Assembly (NCBI GenBank): GCA_027858215.1
Contig: JAQIDD010000377.1
Location: 1-9,117, forward strand
Direction: 5' to 3'
Length of the DNA: 9,117 nt
Source: Candidatus Delongbacteria bacterium
GTDB taxonomy: Bacteria; Bacteroidota; Bacteroidia; Bacteroidales; ML635J-15
Position numbers and translations under genes: made by a program. Below, piece by piece: positions 1 to 7,317 of the stretch. The notes beneath the pieces were generated by a model that saw only the letters and a list, made by a program, of their open reading frames with translations, was not told where the DNA came from and did not search any database. Position 1 is the first letter of the stretch. Each line of letters opens with the position of its first letter.

Positions 1-70
1 ATATAGTGTTTTCAAATAAAACCATGAAATTATAAAAAATATTAAATGATCTTTAACATTTCCTGACGCC

Positions 71-817
71 ATGAGATACAAAAACACACGAATTTTTCCG
101 TTCAGAAAACTCGATAGAATACAAGCCTCCGATGTCAACAAGTATGCAAAATTAAGTTTGTCCGGAATAGCCAGGAAATTCCAGGAAGCTGCCTGGGAGC
201 ATGCTGCAGAATTGGATTATGGGTATCACAACCTGGCAGAAAAAAACATGAACTGGGTTCTGGCACGCATTTTATTTAAAATTACCCATTACCCTGAATG
301 GACGCAGGAAATTGGGGTACGCAGCTGGCCATCCGATATGGAAAATTTATTTTTTATCCGTGATTTCGAATTTCGCAACACCGATGCACGTGTTGTCATT
401 GCAGGGACATCATCATGGTTAATTGTCAATAAGCAGGGACGACCACAAATACCATCACATGTGTGTCAGGAAATTCCCTTAAATGCAGATGAAAGAAGCC
501 TCTTTAGAAATCCCTCCAAAATTGACATACCCAAAGCACAAGAATTGTGTTTTAATATCACTGTACGGCGCACTGATATTGATATGAATAATCATACAAA
601 CAACGTCAGGTATTTTGACTGGATCGTAGATTGCCTGGCTCAAAAAGATATCCTGGAACAGAACATTACCAGCGTTGAAGTGAATTTTTTACATGAATCC
701 AGGGAAGGTGATGCACTGGATATTTTTTATGCTCAACATGATGATGGGGCTCACATTGTTTCCGGCACCAATCAAAACGGGAAAGCTGTTTTTGTATCCA
801 AAGTTAAAAGCAGATAG
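71..817 (+). CDS. Acyl-ACP thioesterase (FatA/FatB type, double hotdog)
   Basis: This enzyme hydrolyses acyl-acyl carrier protein in the cytoplasm, releasing free fatty acid and ending fatty-acid synthesis. The 248 residues fit the two-hotdog architecture of bacterial and plant acyl-ACP thioesterases. The first hotdog spans roughly residues 8-125 and contains the family-like stretch NWVLARILFKI followed by a 'YPEW' turn. The second hotdog, from about 158, carries DMNNHTNNV at 171-179. This matches the DxNxHxNN catalytic signature, giving D171, N173 and H175. The Glu-Cys pair that follows in plant FatB appears here as E209-S210. The ATG at 71 puts the first conserved block at the usual distance from the N-terminus. 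No Shine-Dalgarno sequence or clear TAnnTTTG promoter is visible in the 70 bp upstream. The gene converges on the esterase with 4 bp between stop codons. The family call is firm; chain-length specificity cannot be read from the sequence. Confidence 0.93.
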   Translation: MRYKNTRIFPFRKLDRIQASDVNKYAKLSLSGIARKFQEAAWEHAAELDYGYHNLAEKNMNWVLARILFKITHYPEWTQEIGVRSWPSDMENLFFIRDFEFRNTDARVVIAGTSSWLIVNKQGRPQIPSHVCQEIPLNADERSLFRNPSKIDIPKAQELCFNITVRRTDIDMNNHTNNVRYFDWIVDCLAQKDILEQNITSVEVNFLHESREGDALDIFYAQHDDGAHIVSGTNQNGKAVFVSKVKSR

Positions 818-821
818 GGCT

Positions 822-1946
822 TTACCTGGAAACCACCAATTTGTGCATAAGCTTTCCGGTTGATGTACACACATAATACATCCCAACAGGCATTCCCGAC
901 ACATCCAGTTGAACGTGTTGTGCCTCAGGTGAAATCGTTTGCACCAATTTTCCGCTGCTGTTGTATATATTGATGTCGCCTGATGTAGCGGTTTCATTGA
1001 TTTCAATAGTCACGAATGAGCTTGCCGGATTCGGAAACATTGAACACCCAATGGAAGTCTCAAATGATATTGCCTGTTGTTCCGGTTCAGGAAAGCGGTA
1101 TTTGAAAAACCGCCATATTTCCTGTGCGTAATCAATGTCGTTTTGTGGTTTATAATACCATGTATGTTCTCCGTTAATCACTTTGATGTGTGCTACCTGG
1201 GCATCCCCATTGGGATACACATACCGTTCAAACACCAGGTTATCATCCACCGTGTCGGGATAGGTGTATTCTATGGCAGCCGTGTCATTATTGTTATGGG
1301 CAATCCAATAGTTTACAAGCGAGTCGGCATCCATCCCGGAAGTATTGCCCGTATAAGCCACAGTTTCATCGTTGGTGCCATGAATGTGGAGACAAGCAAT
1401 AGGAAGTACCGGTTCGGGCGTATAATTGACCCCCATAGTTCCGGATACCGAAGCAATGGCATTTATCCTGTCTGCTTTTTCACAAGCAAGCTTGTTGCAC
1501 ATGTATCCACCCATGCTCAACCCAAAGAAATATACCTGGGTGGTATCAATGGTGTAATGAGTTTCCAGAGAATCCAGCACCGCCATCAAAAAACCGGTAT
1601 CATCCACATCGGTATTTGGTGTGATACCATTTGAAGAGGCACCCGAATTCCATGCTGTCATTGTGTATCCCATCATACTAAATTCAAGGGCTTCAGGAAT
1701 AATGAGGATAAAACCGGCCGTATCAGCAATATAATTCATCCCCACATTGTAAAAGTTGTTCATGTTATCCCCCAGGCCATGCAAGACAAAAACCACAGGA
1801 AAAGCTTCATTTCCGGTATAGCTGGCCGGGATATATTCCAAATACTTCCTGGTGGTGTCATCGTGTGTGATTTCACGTGTTTCCAACTGGGCATAACACA
1901 TCACAGCGCTTACTAAAGCAACAAAAATCATGGACATTTTTTTCAT
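822..1946 (-). CDS. Secreted PHB-depolymerase/feruloyl-esterase-like hydrolase with T9SS sorting domain
   Basis: This is a probable extracellular or cell-surface serine esterase of the alpha/beta-hydrolase group that includes PHB depolymerases, LpqC-like proteins and CE1 feruloyl esterases. Residues 1-20 form a Sec signal peptide with a hydrophobic core, ending CYAQ. The hydrolase domain covers about 25-285. It has an HGLGDN oxyanion-type loop at 56-61, the nucleophile motif GLSMG at 142-146 (S144), a probable acid D193 in HGTNDETV, and a probable catalytic H261 in GEHTW. A VDDTGF segment at 114-119 resembles the conserved VDD-F stretch of this family. Residues from about 302 (SMFPNPASS) to the final KLVVSR form a type A T9SS C-terminal sorting domain, which would direct export through the PorQ-containing secreton and then be cleaved. 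The true substrate (polyester, feruloylated polysaccharide or other ester) is undetermined. M4 is an alternative start that keeps the signal peptide. Confidence 0.88.
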   Translation of the reverse strand: MKKMSMIFVALVSAVMCYAQLETREITHDDTTRKYLEYIPASYTGNEAFPVVFVLHGLGDNMNNFYNVGMNYIADTAGFILIIPEALEFSMMGYTMTAWNSGASSNGITPNTDVDDTGFLMAVLDSLETHYTIDTTQVYFFGLSMGGYMCNKLACEKADRINAIASVSGTMGVNYTPEPVLPIACLHIHGTNDETVAYTGNTSGMDADSLVNYWIAHNNNDTAAIEYTYPDTVDDNLVFERYVYPNGDAQVAHIKVINGEHTWYYKPQNDIDYAQEIWRFFKYRFPEPEQQAISFETSIGCSMFPNPASSFVTIEINETATSGDINIYNSSGKLVQTISPEAQHVQLDVSGMPVGMYYVCTSTGKLMHKLVVSR

Positions 1947-1970
1947 CTCAGAACAGGTTGGTTAGCAGGG

Positions 1971-1978
1971 TAAAAATA
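1971..1978 (-). promoter_or_regulatory. Possible -7 element upstream of the esterase
   Basis: Read on the - strand this is TATTTTTA, which matches 7 of 8 positions of the Bacteroidota -7 consensus TAnnTTTG and lies 24 bp before the esterase ATG. TTG triplets occur 11 and 15 bp further upstream, closer than the usual spacing for a -33 element. In such AT-rich DNA the match could be chance. The rest of the 1947-2041 gap shows no terminator hairpin or other recognisable site. Confidence 0.2.
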
Positions 1979-2041
1979 ATAAAAAATCACAACCAATATA
2001 ATTTACCTACGGGAAATTTGCTGTTTTGATAATTGGTATAA

Positions 2042-2263
2042 TCATTTCCCTGATACCACCATTTTTTTGGAAGCCATGGTTTTGCCATCAGCAACGAGGT
2101 AGTATGAGTACATCCCGGCATCTACATGCCCGTCATCATGATCATGCTCATCACCCACTATACGCATGCGTTCCTCGCCAATACCATTGTCTAAAGGTAT
2201 AGTGTGAAAGGTAATATCATTTTCGGAGGCTTGAATCCCGAAATTATCATGCCGGGTCGGCAT
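2042..2263 (-). pseudogene. Remnant resembling the C-terminal end of a T9SS cargo protein
   Basis: Directly after priA, in a different frame, an open stretch of about 70 codons runs to a TGA at 2042-2044. Its last 30 residues contain VDAGMYSYYLVADGK and then SKKMVVSGK. This closely follows the final strands of Bacteroidota T9SS sorting domains, which typically end in '(A/S)GMY-Y-L--DGK----K(K/R)M(V/I)'. The signal peptide, the passenger and the usual opening 'NPF/NP' part of the sorting domain are absent. The only nearby ATG (2263) lies inside the last codons of priA, overlapping it by 17 bp. A 73-residue product would have no signal peptide and could not reach the T9SS. I therefore read it as the stump of a deleted cargo gene. 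A short expressed protein is possible but less likely. An acidic/histidine-rich insert, DEHDHDDGH, sits just before the conserved end. Confidence 0.5.
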
Positions 2264-4640
2264 CAACAATAATACGAATGTTTTTGCCTGCTTTGGATTT
2301 TTCAAAGCCCCGGACAATTTTTCGTATGGTTTTTTTACGTTGCGTTAAGGTTTTATTTTTTGGCAGGCGTATCTGGATAAATCGCCTGAATTGCCCCGAT
2401 TCTTTTTCGGTAACCGGTATAGCCGGTTCGTTGACGTATCCTCCCAGTTCCAGGTGCAATTCATTAAACAGTACTCGCGAACGCTTATTTACAAGGTATT
2501 CATGTGCAGATTTTAAATAAATACGAATCAAGTGTACAAAAGGCGGATAATTTAAATCTCGTCGTTCACTCAATTCTGTATCCATCATGTTTTTGTAGTC
2601 ATGCTTTATCAGGTATTTTAAAATGGGATGGTCGGAAAACTCCGTTTGAATCAACACTTCTGCTTCTTTATTATGCCTTCCGGTCCGGCCACTTACTTGT
2701 TCCAGCATCTGAAAACCCCGTTCAAACGCCCTGAAATTAGGATAATTCAGCATCTGGTCTGCATGCAATACGGTGATAAGCCTTACGTTTATAAAATCAA
2801 GTCCTTTGGTCAAAATTTGGGTCCCTACGAGGATATCTGTTTTCCCTTGCTCAAAATCATTGATGATTTCTTGATAGGAATGTCCGGACGACACACTATC
2901 CTGGTCAAAACGGGTAATTACAGCATCAGGAAATGTTGCCTGTAAATCCTCCTCTACTTTTTGTGTTCCGTAACCGGCATATTTCAGGGCAGAATTCCCA
3001 CATTCAGGGCAAGCAGCAGGAACCTTTTTGGTGTAATTGCAATGATGACACCTCAACATTCCCGTTTTTTTGTGATAGGTCAGGTTTACAGAACAATGCG
3101 GGCAGGTTGCTTTCCATTCGCAATCAGGACAAAGCAGAACAGGGGAATATCCTTTCCTGTTTCTGAGTACAATTACCTGTCCTTTGCGTTTTAATACCCC
3201 GCTTATTGCCATTAAGGTTTCCGGATGAAAATCGCCCTGCATCACTTTTCGTTTGCGTGCGTATTTTACATCCAGAATTCTGATATCAGGTAAGGGCATA
3301 TTGCGATAGCGCTGAGTGAGCTCCACCATTTTATATTTACCTTTCACTGCGTTATAATAAGACTCAGTACTTGGCGTGGCGCTGCCCATCACAATGGGAA
3401 TGCTACTGATATGGGACATCATCACTGCTACATCCCTCGCATTATAGCGGGGCGCAGGTTCAAACTGTTTAAAACTGCTGTCGTGTTCTTCATCAACAAT
3501 GATAAGCCCCAGGTTTTTAAATGGCATAAATACCGCCGACCGGGCACCTACAACCATTTTAGCATGACCGGATTTGATATCTTCCCACAATCGCAATTTT
3601 GCCTTGCCGGAAAATTTACTGTGAAATACTTCAATATGTGTACCTGTACTTTCACGCAAGCGTGTTATGATTTGCGTTGTAATGGCGATTTCCGGCAACA
3701 GATAAAGCACCTGTTTGCCCTGTGCAATGCATTCCTGTATCAAATGCAAATAGACGAGGGTTTTTCCCGAAGATGTTATCCCGTGGAGCAAACAAGCTTT
3801 TCCTGCATTAAATCCGGTTTTAATTTGATTATATGCAGCTTCCTGCATCGTATTCATTTCAGAAAGCCGGGAGAAATCAAAAACTTGCTCTTCTTTGGGC
3901 AACCGTGTTTTTTTATGTTTTATCCACCCGGCATCACGGGCTTTTTTTAACGATGCTTCACTAACGCCCAGTTTCTTATCAAGCTCTGGTTTTTTCAGTG
4001 TTTTGTGGCCAATGAAATATTCCAGTATCTTTGTTTGTGCCGGCGCTGCTTTCTGATGTTTTAGGATATTCCTGAGTTCATCAACCGGTTTTGCCCTGTA
4101 AATTACCTGTTGTGAAGGCTGTAAATGTGATTGATAAGCAATCTCTTCAATGATATCAGTGTGGCCAGTGAGGCATTTTGCTACTTTTTTATTGCCATGG
4201 TTCTGAATCACTTGTTTCAAATTAACGGCTTGTGGGTGATTCGCTTTTTCAGCTAAAAAAACAGCATCATCAGGCAAGTCCTCAGTATTAAAATGGACGG
4301 TCATATCATTGAATTGGCGGTAAAATGAAGGGATAGCCGCCATATATACTTCACCAGGATAACAGTGATAATAAAAAGCAATCCATTCCCACAAAGACAA
4401 CATTTCTTCCCGGACAAAAGGCAGTTTATCGGGCACCCCCAACACGGATTTTATACCCGGGCTTATTTTAGGTGCCTGATGCATGCGACGAATGATTCCC
4501 GTATATAACCTGGATTTACCTAAAGGAACAATCACCCTGCTGCCGGGGAACACTCTATCCTGGTATTTTTCGGGCACGATATAGGTATAATATGCCGCTA
4601 CTGGTATGGGAACAATGACTTCGGCAAGCAGGTATTTCAT
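2247..4640 (-). CDS. priA: Primosomal protein N', replication restart helicase PriA
   Basis: PriA recognises stalled or collapsed forks and D-loops and reloads the replicative helicase. The 797 residues show the full domain order. The 3'-end DNA-binding domain lies at about 1-105, and a winged-helix-like segment at about 200-250. The helicase core has Walker A GITSSGKT (287-294), Walker B DEEH (383-386), GSATPS (419-424), GTQILTKGLDF (606-616) and motif VI QVSGRTGR (648-655), where Escherichia coli has QVAGRAGR. Eight cysteines at 504, 507, 513, 516, 531, 534, 544 and 547 reproduce exactly the spacing of the E. coli two-zinc module. The C-terminus ends DADPA, close to the usual D-DP ending, so the protein is complete. 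The ATG follows the pfkA stop after only 2 bp, implying co-transcription and probably translational coupling. Confidence 0.97.
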   Translation of the reverse strand: MKYLLAEVIVPIPVAAYYTYIVPEKYQDRVFPGSRVIVPLGKSRLYTGIIRRMHQAPKISPGIKSVLGVPDKLPFVREEMLSLWEWIAFYYHCYPGEVYMAAIPSFYRQFNDMTVHFNTEDLPDDAVFLAEKANHPQAVNLKQVIQNHGNKKVAKCLTGHTDIIEEIAYQSHLQPSQQVIYRAKPVDELRNILKHQKAAPAQTKILEYFIGHKTLKKPELDKKLGVSEASLKKARDAGWIKHKKTRLPKEEQVFDFSRLSEMNTMQEAAYNQIKTGFNAGKACLLHGITSSGKTLVYLHLIQECIAQGKQVLYLLPEIAITTQIITRLRESTGTHIEVFHSKFSGKAKLRLWEDIKSGHAKMVVGARSAVFMPFKNLGLIIVDEEHDSSFKQFEPAPRYNARDVAVMMSHISSIPIVMGSATPSTESYYNAVKGKYKMVELTQRYRNMPLPDIRILDVKYARKRKVMQGDFHPETLMAISGVLKRKGQVIVLRNRKGYSPVLLCPDCEWKATCPHCSVNLTYHKKTGMLRCHHCNYTKKVPAACPECGNSALKYAGYGTQKVEEDLQATFPDAVITRFDQDSVSSGHSYQEIINDFEQGKTDILVGTQILTKGLDFINVRLITVLHADQMLNYPNFRAFERGFQMLEQVSGRTGRHNKEAEVLIQTEFSDHPILKYLIKHDYKNMMDTELSERRDLNYPPFVHLIRIYLKSAHEYLVNKRSRVLFNELHLELGGYVNEPAIPVTEKESGQFRRFIQIRLPKNKTLTQRKKTIRKIVRGFEKSKAGKNIRIIVDADPA

Positions 4641-4642
4641 GA

Positions 4643-5623
4643 CTAATAATTCAGGATATCAAGCATGTCAATCATGGTTTGATTTGGAGTTTTGTGATGT
4701 TTTATGGTTTTTGAGAAGGGGACGTAATCCACTTCCCTGCGTTTTAATCCCACCATGATATTGCGCTGGTCTTCAAGTAAAGCTTCAACCGAAGCTATAC
4801 CAAGTTTTGATGCCAGGTACCTGTCAAATGCCGAAGGATTTCCGCCTCGTTGAATGTGTCCCAATATAGTGACTTTAATATCATAGCCCGGGAGGCGTTT
4901 TTTCACTTCACCGGCAATATCAAAGGCTCCTCCGGCCTCATCACCTTCAGCAACAATGCAGATATTACTGGATTTTTCCTTGTTTTCTCCGTTGAACAAA
5001 TAATGCTTAAAATTATCAAGCTTTGTTTCTGTTTCAGGGATAAAAACAGCCTCAGCACCAGAGGCAATACCGGCCCTTAATGCAATAAAACCTACATCCC
5101 GTCCCATGACTTCAACAAAAAACAGCCGGCCGTGTGAACTGGCAGTATCTCTTATTTTATCTACAGCTTCAATAACCGTGTTTAAAGCAGTATCATATCC
5201 TATAGTCATGTCAGTCCCATACAAATCGTTATCAATGGTTCCGGGAATACCAATCACCGGGAAATCGAATTCATTGCCAAAAATCCGGGCACCTGTAAAC
5301 GTACCATCACCCCCAATCACAATAAGTGCTTCAATTCCTGCTTCTATAAGTTTCCTGTAGGCTTTATACCTGCCTTCTTTTTCCATGAAATCTTTAGACC
5401 TTGCGGATTTAATAATTGTTCCTCCCCGGTGAATGATATTACTGACATCTTTGCTTCTCATGTCAAAATAATCACCTTTTATGAGGCCATCATAACCATG
5501 CCTAATGCCGCTGACCTGCATTTTATTATACAGCCCTGCTCTGACTACAGCACGAACAGCAGCATTCATGCCGGGGGCATCACCTCCTGAGGTAAGTACA
5601 CCTATGCGTTTGTATTTTGTCAT
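4643..5623 (-). CDS. pfkA: ATP-dependent 6-phosphofructokinase
   Basis: This enzyme phosphorylates fructose 6-phosphate to fructose 1,6-bisphosphate, the committed step of glycolysis. At 326 residues it has the standard length of the bacterial ATP-PFK group. Visible motifs are TSGGDAPGMN (11-20), GGDGT (104-108), PGTIDND (127-133) with catalytic base D131, EVMGRD (171-176) and GHIQRGG (255-261). The glycine after GGD is typical of ATP-using enzymes, whereas PPi-dependent ones usually have Asp there. Arginines at 24 and 28 correspond to the effector-site Arg21 and Arg25 of E. coli PfkA, so allosteric control by ADP or PEP is plausible. One departure is that the position matching E. coli Arg243, which contacts the substrate phosphate, is K250. 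A 65-bp AT-rich gap separates the gene from ispH. It contains TATATTTA on the - strand, 7 of 8 to the Bacteroidota -7 box, so a separate promoter is possible. Confidence 0.97.
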   Translation of the reverse strand: MTKYKRIGVLTSGGDAPGMNAAVRAVVRAGLYNKMQVSGIRHGYDGLIKGDYFDMRSKDVSNIIHRGGTIIKSARSKDFMEKEGRYKAYRKLIEAGIEALIVIGGDGTFTGARIFGNEFDFPVIGIPGTIDNDLYGTDMTIGYDTALNTVIEAVDKIRDTASSHGRLFFVEVMGRDVGFIALRAGIASGAEAVFIPETETKLDNFKHYLFNGENKEKSSNICIVAEGDEAGGAFDIAGEVKKRLPGYDIKVTILGHIQRGGNPSAFDRYLASKLGIASVEALLEDQRNIMVGLKRREVDYVPFSKTIKHHKTPNQTMIDMLDILNY

Positions 5624-5688
5624 AACTATATTTGTTTTATTTATGTTAGTAAATATATTGGCTCTGTTTTAATAAATTATTGATAAAA

Positions 5689-6564
5689 TTATAAACCTGT
5701 GTTTTTGATTTTTTCGGCTACCTGCTGCATCAACCATTTAGGGGTAGATGTGGCACCTGACACACCAACAGAATCTGCATTGCTAAACCACTGCTCATGT
5801 ATCTCATCGGGTGTGCTGACAAAATACGAAAATTCATTGTTCAATTTACACACATCAAACAACATTTTCCCATTTGAACTTTTCTTACCACTCACAAAAA
5901 TAATGACATCGTGTTCCAGGGCAAATTTTGCCAAATCAGGCTCCCTGCCGGAAACCCGAGGGCAAATTGTATCGTAAACCACGAGGTTATCTGTATGACC
6001 AACTACGCGCATCATTCTATTCTCAATTTGCTTTTTCAGTCGATTATATGCGCCATAATCCCTGGTTGTTTGCGAAAATAAATGTACCGACCATGTAAAA
6101 TCAATTTGGTTCAAATCATCGGCATTCATCACCACAATTGCAGTGTCCCCGGTTTGTCCCATAAGCCCTACCACTTCGGCATGGCCATGTTTACCAAAGA
6201 TAACGATTTGTCCTCCGGTTTCCCGTATCTTGTTAGACACCGATTTTATCCGTTCCTGAAGGCGGATAACCACGGGACAGGTTGCGTCTATCAGGTGAAT
6301 ATTGTTTTTACGGGTAATTTCATACGTACCCGGAGGCTCTCCATGGGCCCGGATTAAAACTGTTGTATCCTTCAGATTTTTGTATTGCTCATGATTTATA
6401 CTGATTAACCCTAGTGATTCCAGCCGTTTTACTTCTTCGTTGTTATGAACAATGTCTCCCAGACAATAGAGTGTTTTCTGGTTATTTAGAGCTTCCTCGG
6501 CCATCTCAATGGCATTGGTCACACCAAAACAAAATCCCGAACTTGTATCTATTTCAATTTTCAT
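5689..6564 (-). CDS. ispH: 4-hydroxy-3-methylbut-2-enyl diphosphate reductase (IspH/LytB)
   Basis: This is the last enzyme of the MEP pathway. It reduces HMBPP to IPP and DMAPP using an oxygen-sensitive 4Fe-4S cluster. The 291-residue protein has the three conserved cluster cysteines: C12 in GFCFGV, C96 in DATCP and C201 in DTICP. The active-site histidines are H40 (VHNN), H74 (RAHGEPP) and H128 (HGHAEVVG). The proton-relay residue E130, the threonine in SQTTRD (166-167), the SSN motif (229-231) and the late GATSTP (270-275) are all present, so it should be active. Its ATG lies inside the 3' end of cmk, an 11-bp overlap in a different frame, which indicates translational coupling. Having the MEP pathway fits a Bacteroidia member rather than most Flavobacteriia. 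No ribosomal S1 domain is fused to it, unlike the ispH-rpsA fusions of some Clostridia. Confidence 0.97.
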   Translation of the reverse strand: MKIEIDTSSGFCFGVTNAIEMAEEALNNQKTLYCLGDIVHNNEEVKRLESLGLISINHEQYKNLKDTTVLIRAHGEPPGTYEITRKNNIHLIDATCPVVIRLQERIKSVSNKIRETGGQIVIFGKHGHAEVVGLMGQTGDTAIVVMNADDLNQIDFTWSVHLFSQTTRDYGAYNRLKKQIENRMMRVVGHTDNLVVYDTICPRVSGREPDLAKFALEHDVIIFVSGKKSSNGKMLFDVCKLNNEFSYFVSTPDEIHEQWFSNADSVGVSGATSTPKWLMQQVAEKIKNTGL

Positions 6565-7249
6565 GACACTTTTTTTTTACCAGTTGAAGTGCTTTTGCCA
6601 GCTGTTCTTCTGGTGTCAACTCCGAATTATCAATTACACAGGCATCACCGGCTTTTTTCAAAGGGCTGACTTCACGCGTGGAGTCAATCCTGTCCCTCTT
6701 TTTAATGTTTTCCAAAACAGCTTCAAAATCCGTTTTAATGCCCTGTTCCCTTAATTCTTTAAAACGCCTTTTTGCCCTTATTTGTTCTTTTGCTGTTAAA
6801 AATATTTTCAAATCAGCATCAGGAAAAACAACGGTACCAATGTCACGGCCATCCATCACAAGGGATTTGTTTTGTGCCATTTTACGCTGGAGTTTCACCA
6901 TTTTTTGCCTCACTTTAGGCACAGCGCTTACTTCAGACACCAATTTACTGATTTCCATGCTGCGAATCAGACCTGATACATCTTGGTTATTAAGCATGGT
7001 ATGGTGTTCATTGTTTTTTTTAATAAAATCTATATTTATATCAGGCAGGGTTTGAATCAGTTTTTGCCGGTTTAATGTATCCTTTTCATCAAAACACCTA
7101 TGTTGCTGTGCATACCATGTCAATGCCCGGTACATTGCACCACTGTCAACATATACAATGTCAAGTTTTTCGGCGAGTTGTCTGGCAAGCGTACTTTTGC
7201 CGCAAGATGAATGACCATCAATCGCTATGACAAAGGTTTTCTTTTCCAT
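6554..7249 (-). CDS. cmk: (d)CMP kinase
   Basis: Cytidylate kinase transfers phosphate from ATP to CMP or dCMP, recycling pyrimidine nucleotides in the cytoplasm. Its 231 residues match the bacterial family in length. The P-loop is GHSSCGKST (12-20), where many other phyla have GP-GSGKS. Next come VDSGAMYRALT (34-44), the NMP-binding insert at about 60-125, and MDGRDIGTVVFPDAD (132-146). The C-terminal block reads RDRIDSTREVSPL (185-197) followed by KAGDACVIDNS, containing the conserved arginine and aspartate residues for CMP binding. The start ATG is 68 bp after the porQ stop on the same strand; a TATCTTTA sequence in that gap resembles, but does not fully match, the Bacteroidota -7 box. The 3' end overlaps the ispH start by 11 bp. 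It most likely belongs to the porQ-cmk-ispH unit. Confidence 0.97.
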   Translation of the reverse strand: MEKKTFVIAIDGHSSCGKSTLARQLAEKLDIVYVDSGAMYRALTWYAQQHRCFDEKDTLNRQKLIQTLPDINIDFIKKNNEHHTMLNNQDVSGLIRSMEISKLVSEVSAVPKVRQKMVKLQRKMAQNKSLVMDGRDIGTVVFPDADLKIFLTAKEQIRAKRRFKELREQGIKTDFEAVLENIKKRDRIDSTREVSPLKKAGDACVIDNSELTPEEQLAKALQLVKKKCHEN

Positions 7250-7317
7250 AGGTGATGTAAAGATAACAATACCGTTTTGTATCCGGGTACAGGATAGAAA
7301 ATTTTTGCTTAGTGGGA

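Noticed and set aside
807..823. A small hairpin (AAAGC, 7-base loop, GCTTT) spanning the convergent stop codons, a possible bidirectional terminator
   Set aside because: The stem is only 5 bp with little GC and no solid T-run follows on either strand, so it is too weak to call.
1077..1634. A 185-codon open frame on the + strand antisense to the esterase gene
   Set aside because: It lies wholly opposite a well-supported hydrolase, and its translation shows no recognisable domain or motif. It is a shadow frame.
2162..2171. A perfect 10-bp palindrome, ACGCATGCGT, with another (CATGATCATG) close by in the remnant region
   Set aside because: Both are short, sit in the presumed former coding sequence and have no partner copies or operator context. 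The second comes from the His/Asp codon run.
3411..3950. A 179-codon open frame on the + strand antisense to the priA helicase core
   Set aside because: It is fully covered by conserved PriA motifs on the other strand and its translation is rich in Cys and Phe without family features. It is a shadow frame.
5627..5634. TATATTTG on the + strand, an exact match to the TAnnTTTG promoter box
   Set aside because: It points into the antisense strand of ispH with no + strand gene downstream, and shows that such matches arise by chance in AT-rich gaps.
6554..6564. Possible frameshift or fusion between cmk and ispH because of the overlap
   Set aside because: Both proteins are full length with intact termini; the overlap is an ordinary stop-start arrangement in different frames.
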